64,000 nt of DNA, from the NCBI RefSeq assembly GCF_004362245.1, contig NZ_SNWM01000002.1, forward strand, positions 930,001 to 994,000, read 5' to 3'. Source of the DNA: Pedobacter duraquae (GTDB taxonomy: Bacteria; Bacteroidota; Bacteroidia; Sphingobacteriales; Sphingobacteriaceae). The notes beneath the pieces are model-generated. The model saw only the letters and a list, made by a program, of their open reading frames with translations. It was not told the DNA's origin and did no database searches. This document shows, piece by piece, positions 54,432 through 63,175 of this stretch (position 1 is its first letter; the number at the start of each line of letters is the position of its first letter). The translations under genes were made by a program, and so were the position numbers.

Positions 54432-55601
54432 TTATAGAATCCCTTTTCTAAAATTGATCGTATCTTTGAACAAAATATCGGAGATTTTGTAATGACGGTA
54501 TTTCTTTCTGCCTTTCTTGTAAGTCAGCAACACGTTAAACAACACACAAATTGTAATCATCACGCTGATTAGTCCGAAATTCCCCATATTTTGCATGTAT
54601 ACCGCGAACACAATCATGATGATATTGAACGCGGCAAGAATCAACACCGTTTGATTTGTTGAGAAGCCGTGCTGTTTTAACCGATGGTGTATGTGGTTAT
54701 TATCACCTAAAAAAGGAGAAACGCCTTTCAAAATACGAATAGTAAAGATTCTCAATGAATCGAACACGGGCACAATCAGGATGGCAACTGCAACGGCCGG
54801 TCCGGCTGTGAAATCAGGGTTACTAACATAGTTAAATCTGTTAAGCTCAATAAAACGGATAGCGAGTACAACGGAAACCAATCCTATGATCAAGGCCCCA
54901 GTGTCGCCCATAAATATCTTAGCAGGCGCATGATTGTAAACAAGAAATCCAGCGATGGCTCCTACAAGCGAGAAGGCGACAAATGCAGAAGTATAATCCC
55001 TGCAAACTACAAATGATATCCCAAAAGTGAGGTTAACGATGATGCCTATGGTACTGGAAAGCCCATCTATGCCGTCAATCAGATTAAAGGCATTGTTAAT
55101 AAAAATAATCACGGCAATAGTAAAGATTGAGCCCCAGAACGGGTTCATATCTGTAATACCAAATACGCCATACATACTACTGAGGCGATATCCACCGAAA
55201 GTCACCAGAATAAGCGCAACAATAAACTGAAGACCAAATTTAGTGCTTACGTTAACGCCATATATATCATCTTTCAGGCCAACGCCAAATAGGATCAGAC
55301 AGGCTATGATTAAAAAATTAGGGGTAGTGGTATTTAGCAATGTTGCAAACATGAGGAGGGTGATCATAAATCCACAGAATATCGCTATCCCCCCCAATCT
55401 CGATATTTCTCCAGCGTGATCCTTTCTATAAAAATCTTTTTGGTCGTATAATTTGTAGCGATCAGATATATGCATAACAGAGGGAATAGCCACGGCTGTA
55501 ATGAAAAATGACAGACCGACTATCCCTAAAAACTGTAAATTAATTCCTGTTAAAAATTCCAAATTATGTGCCTTTAAACCGCTGTATGGGTAAAATAACA
55601 T
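54432..55601 (-). CDS. WecA/TagO-like UDP-HexNAc:undecaprenyl-phosphate transferase
   Basis: 389 residues, about ten membrane segments. It belongs to the MraY/WecA family and lacks the MraY-type pentapeptide features; the other copy in this window is the true mraY. Diagnostic blocks are GVGLKDDIYGV (106-116), NAFNLIDGIDGLSS (170-183), MGDTGALIIG near 231, and the cytoplasmic HHRLKQHGFS near 305. It would start surface polysaccharide by putting a HexNAc-1-phosphate on undecaprenyl phosphate. It is 32 bp downstream of the GT2 gene. Confidence 0.9.
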   Translation of the reverse strand: MLFYPYSGLKAHNLEFLTGINLQFLGIVGLSFFITAVAIPSVMHISDRYKLYDQKDFYRKDHAGEISRLGGIAIFCGFMITLLMFATLLNTTTPNFLIIACLILFGVGLKDDIYGVNVSTKFGLQFIVALILVTFGGYRLSSMYGVFGITDMNPFWGSIFTIAVIIFINNAFNLIDGIDGLSSTIGIIVNLTFGISFVVCRDYTSAFVAFSLVGAIAGFLVYNHAPAKIFMGDTGALIIGLVSVVLAIRFIELNRFNYVSNPDFTAGPAVAVAILIVPVFDSLRIFTIRILKGVSPFLGDNNHIHHRLKQHGFSTNQTVLILAAFNIIMIVFAVYMQNMGNFGLISVMITICVLFNVLLTYKKGRKKYRHYKISDILFKDTINFRKGIL

Positions 55602-55633
55602 ATAATAATATTACCAGCCAAATCTCAAAACCT

Positions 55634-56377
55634 TCAGGAATACTGCGTTATTTTCCTGATTTTTTTACAGAACAAAATGAACAAAGGAAATCGGAAACCG
55701 GTATTTACAATTGCCTTATAATCATTAATAAAAGCTAAATATAGTTTCCTAAAAGAACCATTACTTAAACCACCGGTTCTCATATTTACCAGTAACTTAT
55801 CGATGAAAACAGCTTTAATTTGATGCTTATACAGAAATCTAAGTATGAGCTCGTAATCGGACGCAGTTCCATAATCCAGGGAATACCCACCAAATTGCTC
55901 AAAACAGCTTTTTTTGACAAATAACGTCGGATGCGCAGGCATCCAGCCAGTTTTAAAATCTCTCCTGTTAAAAGGATTCGAAATCCACTTTCTGGTAATT
56001 TGCGCGATATCGTCACGTTTCACGTAATTCAAGTTGCCAAATACTGCATCTGCTTGTTGCGATTGAATATATTGAACAACATGAACAAGAATATCAGTGT
56101 TTGCAAAAAGGTCGTCTGAATTCAGGATTCCGATAATATCTCCTGTGGCCAGTGCAATTCCCTTGTTCAATGCATCATACATGCCCTGATCGGGCTCAGA
56201 ACGTAAAACATCAATTTGGGATGCGTATTTGTTGATGATGTCAACGGTATTATCTGTCGAATTTCCATCGATGACGATGTACTCAATATCTACATTTTTC
56301 TGAGAAATGACAGATTGAATGCAATCCTCAATGTATTCCTGAGCGTTGTAAACGGCTGTCACGATACTTACTTTCAT
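55634..56377 (-). CDS. Family 2 glycosyltransferase
   Basis: 247 residues from ATG at 56377 (an 18-codon extension lacks family sequence). The GT-A fold begins MKVSIVTAVYNAQEYIEDCIQSV. The metal-binding DxD-like motif is NSDDLF near 90, preceded by EPDQGMYDALNKG. MPAHPTLFVKKS and YGTASDYELILRFL near 155-180 are the acceptor-side blocks typical of GT2 enzymes in polysaccharide loci. Divergent from the Wza-like gene with an 88-bp gap. Confidence 0.9.
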   Translation of the reverse strand: MKVSIVTAVYNAQEYIEDCIQSVISQKNVDIEYIVIDGNSTDNTVDIINKYASQIDVLRSEPDQGMYDALNKGIALATGDIIGILNSDDLFANTDILVHVVQYIQSQQADAVFGNLNYVKRDDIAQITRKWISNPFNRRDFKTGWMPAHPTLFVKKSCFEQFGGYSLDYGTASDYELILRFLYKHQIKAVFIDKLLVNMRTGGLSNGSFRKLYLAFINDYKAIVNTGFRFPLFILFCKKIRKITQYS

Positions 56378-56465
56378 AGAAAAATAATAGATTTGTATAG
56401 AGAAATCCCACAAAATAAGCGAAACTCGCATACATTAACAATAGTAACCCATTTACAACGCATTG

Positions 56466-57263
56466 ATGATTACAGGCAAAGCAGCAATCTTCTGGTACCT
56501 CTCCGCATTTTCAGTGATTCTCTTTTTTGCACAGGGTTGCTCCTACAAAGGCAGAAACGCCATTCTAAAAACTCCCTTCGATACTGATACTGTTAAAAAT
56601 GTCTATGTGGTTAATGATAAGACAAGCACAGAGGGCTATTATAATAAGATTCAACCCGAAGATGAACTTGCAATCAGCAACCTGCAGGATATTTCGCTTC
56701 TTGTAAAAGGGAATTCTGAGGCGAATAATCAGGGCAATAGTTCATACACTACATTTCGGGTTAAAGCAAATGGGTCGGTACTCTTACCTATTATTGGCGA
56801 TGTTAAAGTTTCAGGTCTAAATCGGCTTGAGGCGGCTGCTGAAATACAGAAAGCTTATGAGACTAAAGAGCTTAAAAAGCCGTTGATCGATGTGCGGATA
56901 AGTAATCAGTATGTACTGCTGATGGGAGATGTTGGCAGACAGGGCAAGTTTGTGATCACCCGAGAAGATTACGAGCTGATTGATTTGTTGGGTGATGCTG
57001 GCGGACTGCTACCCACTGCCAATAAAAGAATGGTAAAGATATTTCGAGGCGACAGGGCAAATCCAGAGATTATCATTGTAAATATGGAGGATTATGCGTT
57101 TCTTAAAAACAATAAACTGAAACTGCAATCTAAAGATATCATTTACGTAGAACCCAAACGTGTCGTAGCCAATTCACAGAATGTGCAGGCTTATTCTACT
57201 TTATTACAAGTTGGACTCGTTGCGATTAGCACAATACTGTTGATCATTAATTTATCTAAATAA
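56466..57263 (+). CDS. Wza-like polysaccharide export lipoprotein
   Basis: 265 residues from ATG at 56466 (preceded by an in-frame TTG). The lipoprotein signal FWYLSAFSVILFFAQGC has its Cys in AQGC. The polysaccharide export domain covers about 60-165 (YYNKIQPEDELAISNLQD, VKANGSVLLPIIGDVKVSGLNRLEAAAEI), with an SLBB-like stretch (LLMGDVGRQGKFVITREDYELIDLLGDAGG). A C-terminal hydrophobic segment follows (ALLQVGLVAISTILLIINL), the usual outer-membrane helix position. Its stop overlaps the next start by one base. Confidence 0.93.
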   Translation: MITGKAAIFWYLSAFSVILFFAQGCSYKGRNAILKTPFDTDTVKNVYVVNDKTSTEGYYNKIQPEDELAISNLQDISLLVKGNSEANNQGNSSYTTFRVKANGSVLLPIIGDVKVSGLNRLEAAAEIQKAYETKELKKPLIDVRISNQYVLLMGDVGRQGKFVITREDYELIDLLGDAGGLLPTANKRMVKIFRGDRANPEIIIVNMEDYAFLKNNKLKLQSKDIIYVEPKRVVANSQNVQAYSTLLQVGLVAISTILLIINLSK

Positions 57264-59683
57264 TGGTAAACCAAGGTATACCTAAAGCCCCTCCGGGCTT
57301 AAATACGCAACAGGAAATTAATTACGGAAAGATTATTCAAATCATTCTGAGCAGGTGGTATTGGATTGTAAGTACCGTTGCCATTGCCCTACTGATTGCC
57401 TACATTAACCTTTGGTATACGCCAGCTACATTTGCGACTGGTGCCTCGCTTAAGTTTGAAGAAAAACGTTCTGAGATATCGGAATTGTTAAACGTCCGGA
57501 ATGTGTATGACCGTACAAATAAGATGCAGTCGGAGCAGTTTGTCATCAGATCTAAAGATGTGTTAACGAATGCTGTTCGTGAATTGGATTATCACATTTC
57601 ATTTTATTTAAAAGGCAGGGTTAGGACCTTCGAGACTTATCCTGACAAGCCACTGGATATCGTAGTAGTTGAACAGGACTCCACAAACATTAATAAAACC
57701 TCCTTTCAGTATGAGTCTAAGTCGGCAAACTCATTTTTACTAAGTTTCAACGACGGTAGAAAGAAAGTATCCCATGTATATAAAACCGGGGAGCTGATTT
57801 CGGCTGGGAATTTGAAATTCAAAATCTTAAACAGCTTATACACTAAAGGAGATGATGGTGTTTACCTATTTCACTTTAACGCACCTGAAGATTTTGTTGG
57901 CAGAGTAAACGGTGGACTATCGATGAGTGAAAACAAAAGCACCAATATCCTTACCCTTACACAAGTTGATCAGAACCCTTATTTTGCTGCAGATATATTA
58001 AATGCAATCCTTGTACAATATGTTAAGTATGACAGGATCCAACGCACGGTATCTGCCACTCAAACAATTAATTTTATTGATACACTGCAGCGTAACATGT
58101 CGTTGGTAGTGAAGGCATCTGGCAACAACTTTGAGAAATTCAAGATCAATGCAAAGATGCTTGATATCAGTGGCCCATCTACGCAGGTAACTAAACAACT
58201 TGAGGAACTTGAAAAGGAAAAAAGCGAGCTCCAGTTACAGCGTTTAATGATTGATCAGCTGGAACGCGATATCGTTAATAACAACAATGTAAATGCGATT
58301 AACTACAACCTTCAGGGCATTACCGATCCACTTTTAGGCGGTTTAGTAGGTCAGTACAACGCCTTGTTGCTTAAGAAACAGGAGGCATTGATTACCTACA
58401 AACCTACTTCTACGGCGGTACAGGAAATAGAAAAGCAGATGCTCACGGTCAAGTCTGCATTTGTAAGCAATGTAAAGGGACAGCGTGAAAAGAATAAACG
58501 GGCGATTGATTACGTGAATCAGCAAACCGGTGCGATCAGGCAAAGTTTCAATACCATCCCTAAGGCAGAGAAAGATTTCATCAATCTGCAATCTGATTTT
58601 GAGGTAAATCAAAAGGTCTACGCATATCTATCTGAGAAGAAACTCGAAGCTCAGATCAGCAAGGCGGCGGTAACACCGGGAGCGGTTATTGTTGACAAAG
58701 CTGCATATAACAACGTACCGATCTCCCCTATTCCAAAAAGCGCTTATACAACAGCTCTGATGTTCGGCTTACTTTCTGGAATTGGATTGATTTTTCTGGT
58801 GCGGTTAATGAACCCATTTATATTTGACAAGGAAACCATTGAAAGTCTGACCAACATCCCGATTATCGGGATCATCAGAAAATACCCTTCAAAGGTGGAT
58901 GAAAATAATAGAGAAATACTCTCGATCAAAAACCCGAAGTCGTTGTTTGCAGAATCTGTTCGTTCAGTACGGACTAACATTTCATTCCTGGCACCTGATA
59001 AAAAAAGTAAGGTAATTTGCATAACCTCAGAGATTTCTGGAGAAGGTAAATCTTTTACATCTGTAAATCTGGCCAGCACGCTGAGTCTGATCGAGAAAAA
59101 AGTAATCATCATCGCCGCTGATTTAAGAAAGTCAAAGTTGCACCATACATTTAAGACCAGTAACCTCCAGGGACTGAGTAATTATTTATCGGGACATACC
59201 AGTCTTGAAAAGGTCACTTTTCCGACTGAGGTAGAAAATCTGGATTTTATCCCGGCAGGCCCGGTCCCTCCCAATCCGTCCGAACTATTGTATTCGCAGG
59301 TGATGCAGGATTTACTGGAAGAACTGAGAACAAAGTACGACTACATCATTATCGATTCGGCACCGGTCGGACTTGTTTCAGATGGAATTCCACTGATCAG
59401 GTTATCCGACATCAACATCTTCGTAATCAGATCCGGGGTTTCCAGATACTACGCCGCCTCCGTTCCTGAACGGTTGTCTAAAGAGTTCAGTCTATCCAAC
59501 ATCTCCATTATCCTGAATGCGTTTGATAATGACATTTTGCATAGCAGGTATTACTCTACAAACTATACGACGAGTAACTACGCCAATTATTATTATTACT
59601 CCGACCAGTCGGGATATACATATAACAACGATTATTTCTCTGGCGAGCAACAGAAGCAGTGGTGGCAATTTTGGAAGAAATAG
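57263..59683 (+). CDS. Wzc-like polysaccharide copolymerase and tyrosine autokinase
   Basis: 806 residues. There are two inner-membrane segments (about 33-52 and 495-515) around a long coiled-coil periplasmic part with Wzz and GNVR-like regions. The BY-kinase domain follows: Walker A EISGEGKSFTS at ~590-600, Walker A' IIIAADLRKSK near 614-624, Walker B YDYIIIDSAPVG near 693. The tail (from ~755) is rich in Tyr (NYANYYYYSDQSGYTYNNDYF), the autophosphorylation cluster. It controls chain length and export of the polysaccharide. It is coupled to the Wza-like gene and 3 bp before the antiterminator gene. Confidence 0.95.
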   Translation: MVNQGIPKAPPGLNTQQEINYGKIIQIILSRWYWIVSTVAIALLIAYINLWYTPATFATGASLKFEEKRSEISELLNVRNVYDRTNKMQSEQFVIRSKDVLTNAVRELDYHISFYLKGRVRTFETYPDKPLDIVVVEQDSTNINKTSFQYESKSANSFLLSFNDGRKKVSHVYKTGELISAGNLKFKILNSLYTKGDDGVYLFHFNAPEDFVGRVNGGLSMSENKSTNILTLTQVDQNPYFAADILNAILVQYVKYDRIQRTVSATQTINFIDTLQRNMSLVVKASGNNFEKFKINAKMLDISGPSTQVTKQLEELEKEKSELQLQRLMIDQLERDIVNNNNVNAINYNLQGITDPLLGGLVGQYNALLLKKQEALITYKPTSTAVQEIEKQMLTVKSAFVSNVKGQREKNKRAIDYVNQQTGAIRQSFNTIPKAEKDFINLQSDFEVNQKVYAYLSEKKLEAQISKAAVTPGAVIVDKAAYNNVPISPIPKSAYTTALMFGLLSGIGLIFLVRLMNPFIFDKETIESLTNIPIIGIIRKYPSKVDENNREILSIKNPKSLFAESVRSVRTNISFLAPDKKSKVICITSEISGEGKSFTSVNLASTLSLIEKKVIIIAADLRKSKLHHTFKTSNLQGLSNYLSGHTSLEKVTFPTEVENLDFIPAGPVPPNPSELLYSQVMQDLLEELRTKYDYIIIDSAPVGLVSDGIPLIRLSDINIFVIRSGVSRYYAASVPERLSKEFSLSNISIILNAFDNDILHSRYYSTNYTTSNYANYYYYSDQSGYTYNNDYFSGEQQKQWWQFWKK

Positions 59684-59686
59684 GCT

Positions 59687-60190
59687 ATGATGGATAGTGT
59701 TTACCGATGGTACCCCATTTACACAAAATCGCGCTCAGAGAAAAAGGCGTATAGTGAGTTGCAGCGTAAAGGGATTGAGGCTTATTTACCACTAAAAGTA
59801 ACGGTAAAGCAATGGAGTGACCGCAAAAAGAAGGTTGAAGAGCCTTTAATAAAATCCTATCTGTTTGCGTATTTGTCGGCAAAAGAACATGCTGAAGTGC
59901 TGATGACATCGGGCGTGGCTCGGTTCGTCTATTTTTCGGGGAATATTGCTAGTATTCCGGAAAAGCAGATTGAGGACTTGCGTTTACTGCTAGCAACAGA
60001 ATCGGAACTTGAGCTATTCGATTTTGAAATTGCTGCAGGAGAACAGGTTTTAGTTCATGCCGGCCCATTTCAAGGAATGCTGGCTGAACTCGTATCTATT
60101 AAAAATAAAAAGAGTATTATCCTGCGGTTGCAAAACCTGGGGTATTCCATACATATTAAAACATCCATGGCTTTTATACAGCCATTATAA
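59687..60190 (+). CDS. UpxY/NusG-like transcription antiterminator
   Basis: 167 residues with an NGN domain (about 6-105, RWYPIYTKSRSEKKAYSELQRKGIEAYLPLKV) and a KOW-like end (from ~118, AAGEQVLVHAGPFQGMLAELVS). It belongs to the specialised NusG paralogues that let RNA polymerase read through long polysaccharide operons in Bacteroidota. It lies in mid-locus between the Wzc-like and asnB-like genes rather than at the operon head; it may act on the genes beyond. The usual 74-bp gap to asnB follows. Confidence 0.9.
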   Translation: MMDSVYRWYPIYTKSRSEKKAYSELQRKGIEAYLPLKVTVKQWSDRKKKVEEPLIKSYLFAYLSAKEHAEVLMTSGVARFVYFSGNIASIPEKQIEDLRLLLATESELELFDFEIAAGEQVLVHAGPFQGMLAELVSIKNKKSIILRLQNLGYSIHIKTSMAFIQPL

Positions 60191-60264
60191 ATTTGGGATG
60201 TTTAGCCCCTTTTGAAAAAAGTCGATGTGACTGAAAGGGCGAAGCTGTATACAGACACCAGAGC

Positions 60265-62052
60265 ATGTGTAGAATTTCAGGGATTATTTCACCTTCAGAA
60301 CCACAGCAAGCAATCCTTGCTAATGTGAAGATGATGTGCAATGCGATGGCACATGGTGGCCCAGATGGTGAAGGCATTGATTTTTTAGGCGAAATAGGTT
60401 TTGCTTTTGGCCACCGTAGACTTGCGTTGCTTGATTTAACAGAAGCCGGGCATCAACCCATGGCAGATGCGTCAAAGCAATTTCTTATTACCTATAATGG
60501 CGAAATTTATAATTACCTGGAACTCAAATCTCAGTTAACCGAATATCCATTTATGACGGGAACTGATACCGAAGTAATTTTGGCAGGCTTTGCCAAATGG
60601 GGACCAGCAGTTTTTGGGAAGTTACAGGGCATGTTTGCATTTTGTCTATACGACCATAAACGTAGTATTTCATATCTGGTTAGGGATCCCGGAGGAATTA
60701 AGCCGTTATATTACAGCGACTCTGGCGGCAGGGTCGTGTTTGCATCGGAAATCAAGGCCTTCAAAGCAACGGATTACGATTTCAAAGAAGACACTGACTG
60801 GAAGGTGTACTTTCTGGCATTTGGCCACATCCCTGAACCCTTTACAACTTTACATTCTGTAAAGTCCCTGCCAAAAGGCCACTTTCTAACTATTTCCCAC
60901 AAAACAGTTAGTATAACTCTACAAAGATTTTGTCAGCGGGATATAAATCAAACTTTGATCCATGAAGACGATATAGCTGAACGCTCTGTAAGCGAAGACC
61001 TCAAACTTGCAGTACGCAGTCACCTGCTAGCTGACGCTAAAATCGGTGTATTTCTGAGTGGTGGCATAGATTCCAGCATTTTGACTTTACTTGCTAAAGA
61101 AGCATCCAGCTCGCAGTTACACACTTTGTCGATCAACTTCAACGAAGTGGAGTTCTCCGAACAGAAGTATCAGAAAATCATAACTGATTTACTTGACAAC
61201 GCGCATACTACCTGCATGGTTACGGATAACGATTTTGAGCAGAATTTTGAACAGATCATGAAAGCCATTGATCAGCCGAGCAACGATTGCATCAATTCCT
61301 GGTTTGTCAGCAAGTATGCACGTGAATTAGGATTTAAAGCCGTGCTTTCTGGTGTTGGCGCAGACGAAATGTTTGGCGGCTATCCTTCGTTCAGAAAAAT
61401 GAAGATCATCAACTTATTACAGAAAATGCCGAAAAGCGTTCTGGGGCTCCTCAAATTTGCACCCTCACTGCGCATCAGAAGGCTCTGTTATTTAAGCTTT
61501 GCTAATCCAATAGGTCAATATTTATGTTTGCGCGGTTTTTTTACGCCCGATGTGATTGCGAAGCTGGTTAACATGCCTGAGGAACGTGTAGTTGCTTTAC
61601 TCAAAGATCTACCCCTATCTTGCGACCTTTCAGAAATGACGGACGGAGAAAAGGCTTCATGGATAGAAACAAACTTATACATGCAAAACCAGCTGCTGAA
61701 AGACACAGATGTGATGAGCATGAGTCATGGTTTGGAAATACGCTTACCTTATCTGGATCAGAATCTACTTAGTACATTGAGGAAGATCGACCCGGCGCTT
61801 AAGTTTGAGCAGGAACGACCTAAGGAATTATTAATAAAAAGTTTTATCAATCTATTGCCCAGAGCAATCTGGGACAGACCCAAGATGGGATTTACCTTCC
61901 CGTTTATGGCATGGCTGAAGCAAAATGATAAAATAACGAATACAGACAATTATCAGAATGCATATGCAAAGGCACTGATCCTTAAATTTAAAAAAGGAAA
62001 ATTACATTGGTCGAAAGCCTTTGCACTTTATCAGGTATTCAATGGCAATTAA
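60265..62052 (+). CDS. asnB: Glutamine-dependent asparagine synthase-like amidotransferase
   Basis: 595 residues. Class II glutaminase domain with the processed-Met/Cys2 start MCRISGIISP, GPDGEG near 32 and NGEIYNYLEL near 78. The synthetase domain has the PP-loop FLSGGIDSS at 263-271 and SGVGADEMFGGYPS near 370. Residues 140-150 read RDPGGIKPLYY, where most have RDRxGxKPLYY. In polysaccharide loci, AsnB-like proteins often amidate a uronic acid rather than aspartate; this use is inferred from context. It is 74 bp after the antiterminator gene. Confidence 0.92.
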   Translation: MCRISGIISPSEPQQAILANVKMMCNAMAHGGPDGEGIDFLGEIGFAFGHRRLALLDLTEAGHQPMADASKQFLITYNGEIYNYLELKSQLTEYPFMTGTDTEVILAGFAKWGPAVFGKLQGMFAFCLYDHKRSISYLVRDPGGIKPLYYSDSGGRVVFASEIKAFKATDYDFKEDTDWKVYFLAFGHIPEPFTTLHSVKSLPKGHFLTISHKTVSITLQRFCQRDINQTLIHEDDIAERSVSEDLKLAVRSHLLADAKIGVFLSGGIDSSILTLLAKEASSSQLHTLSINFNEVEFSEQKYQKIITDLLDNAHTTCMVTDNDFEQNFEQIMKAIDQPSNDCINSWFVSKYARELGFKAVLSGVGADEMFGGYPSFRKMKIINLLQKMPKSVLGLLKFAPSLRIRRLCYLSFANPIGQYLCLRGFFTPDVIAKLVNMPEERVVALLKDLPLSCDLSEMTDGEKASWIETNLYMQNQLLKDTDVMSMSHGLEIRLPYLDQNLLSTLRKIDPALKFEQERPKELLIKSFINLLPRAIWDRPKMGFTFPFMAWLKQNDKITNTDNYQNAYAKALILKFKKGKLHWSKAFALYQVFNGN

Positions 62053-63175
62053 CACGCTGTTTCTTACACTCGAAGCTTTTAGTCAGACTGGTGGCATCCA
62101 GAAAGTGTGCAGAAGTATGGCCAAAGTGTTGCTGGATGGAAAGACACCTGAAGATACCCCTAAAACACTACGCATGTTCTCCCTTTGTGACCAATGTAAT
62201 GATGTTGACGAAAGATATATTCCAAGAAAGTACTTTAAAGGCTTTGGCTATAGAAAAGCGTTTTTTGGAGTAGTCGCTACCTGGCATGCATTTAGAAGTA
62301 AGCGAATTATCCTCAGTCATATTCATTTGCTGCCCGTTGTTATTTTAGTAAAACTGCTGGCACCGTCTAAGAGAATTATCATGCTTGCCCATGGCACAGA
62401 GGTTTGGCGGGATATCAAGGGGTGGAAAAAAATATTCTTACAGCATCATGTGGAGATCTGGGCGGTGAGCAAGTACACAAAAAAAAAGTTGGAAGACAAG
62501 CATGGCATTGCTCCCCATAAGATCAATGTACTGAACAATTGCCTGGATCCTTTTACACAAATTCCCGAGCGATTTGAGAAGCCTGAGCATTTGTTGGAAA
62601 GATATGACTTATCAGCCGATCAACCGATTTTACTGAGTATCACGCGGCTAAATTCACACGAGCTCTATAAAGGTTATGACATGGTTATCCGTTGTTTGCC
62701 TGCATTGGTGAAAGACTATCCAAGTTTAAAATACCTGATCGGCGGGAAAGCTGATAGTCAGGAGTTGGCACGGATCAAAGCACTCATTACCGAAGTAAAG
62801 ATGGATGATCATGTTGTGATGGTTGGCTATATACCAGATGAGGAATTGACAGATCATTTCCTATTGGCTGATATCTTTTTGCTACCGAGTCGCAAAGAAG
62901 GTTTTGGGATAGTATTCGTTGAGGCAGCCGCCTGTGGATGTAAAATAATTGCAGGCAATCAGGATGGAAGCACTGATGCGCTCATAGATGGTGACTTAGG
63001 AATTTTGGTAAATCCTGAATCGATAAATGAAATTAAACAGTCCATTACTGGTTACCTGACAGCAGATAAAAAGAAAAGCCGTTCATTGGAGGTACAGAAG
63101 AAGGCGCTGGATGCCTTTCATTATAACCACTATCAAACTAAAGTGGAACACTTATTAAACCCCACACATGACTGA
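62042..63175 (+). CDS. GT4-type glycosyltransferase
   Basis: 377 residues from ATG at 62042, overlapping asnB by 11 bp (a TTG start seven codons earlier is less likely). GT-B fold: NTLFLTLEAFSQTGGIQKVCRSMAK at the N-terminus, HGTEVWRDIKGWKK near 120, ILLSITRLNSHELYKGYDMVI in the second domain and LLPSRKEGFGIVFVEAAACG (E-x7-E) near 280-300. Transfers a sugar from a nucleotide or retaining donor to the growing glycan. The stop overlaps the permease start by 8 bp. Confidence 0.92.
   Translation: MAINTLFLTLEAFSQTGGIQKVCRSMAKVLLDGKTPEDTPKTLRMFSLCDQCNDVDERYIPRKYFKGFGYRKAFFGVVATWHAFRSKRIILSHIHLLPVVILVKLLAPSKRIIMLAHGTEVWRDIKGWKKIFLQHHVEIWAVSKYTKKKLEDKHGIAPHKINVLNNCLDPFTQIPERFEKPEHLLERYDLSADQPILLSITRLNSHELYKGYDMVIRCLPALVKDYPSLKYLIGGKADSQELARIKALITEVKMDDHVVMVGYIPDEELTDHFLLADIFLLPSRKEGFGIVFVEAAACGCKIIAGNQDGSTDALIDGDLGILVNPESINEIKQSITGYLTADKKKSRSLEVQKKALDAFHYNHYQTKVEHLLNPTHD

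Noticed and set aside
54461..54468. Plus-strand TATCTTTG matching TAnnTTTG
   Set aside because: It lies inside the coding end of the minus-strand WecA-like gene, faces no plus-strand gene nearby and has no -33 partner at proper distance.
60205..60246. Weak GCCCCTTT/GAAAGGGC pairing after the antiterminator gene
   Set aside because: Stem is short and imperfect, with a long loop and no T-tract; not enough for a terminator or attenuator call.
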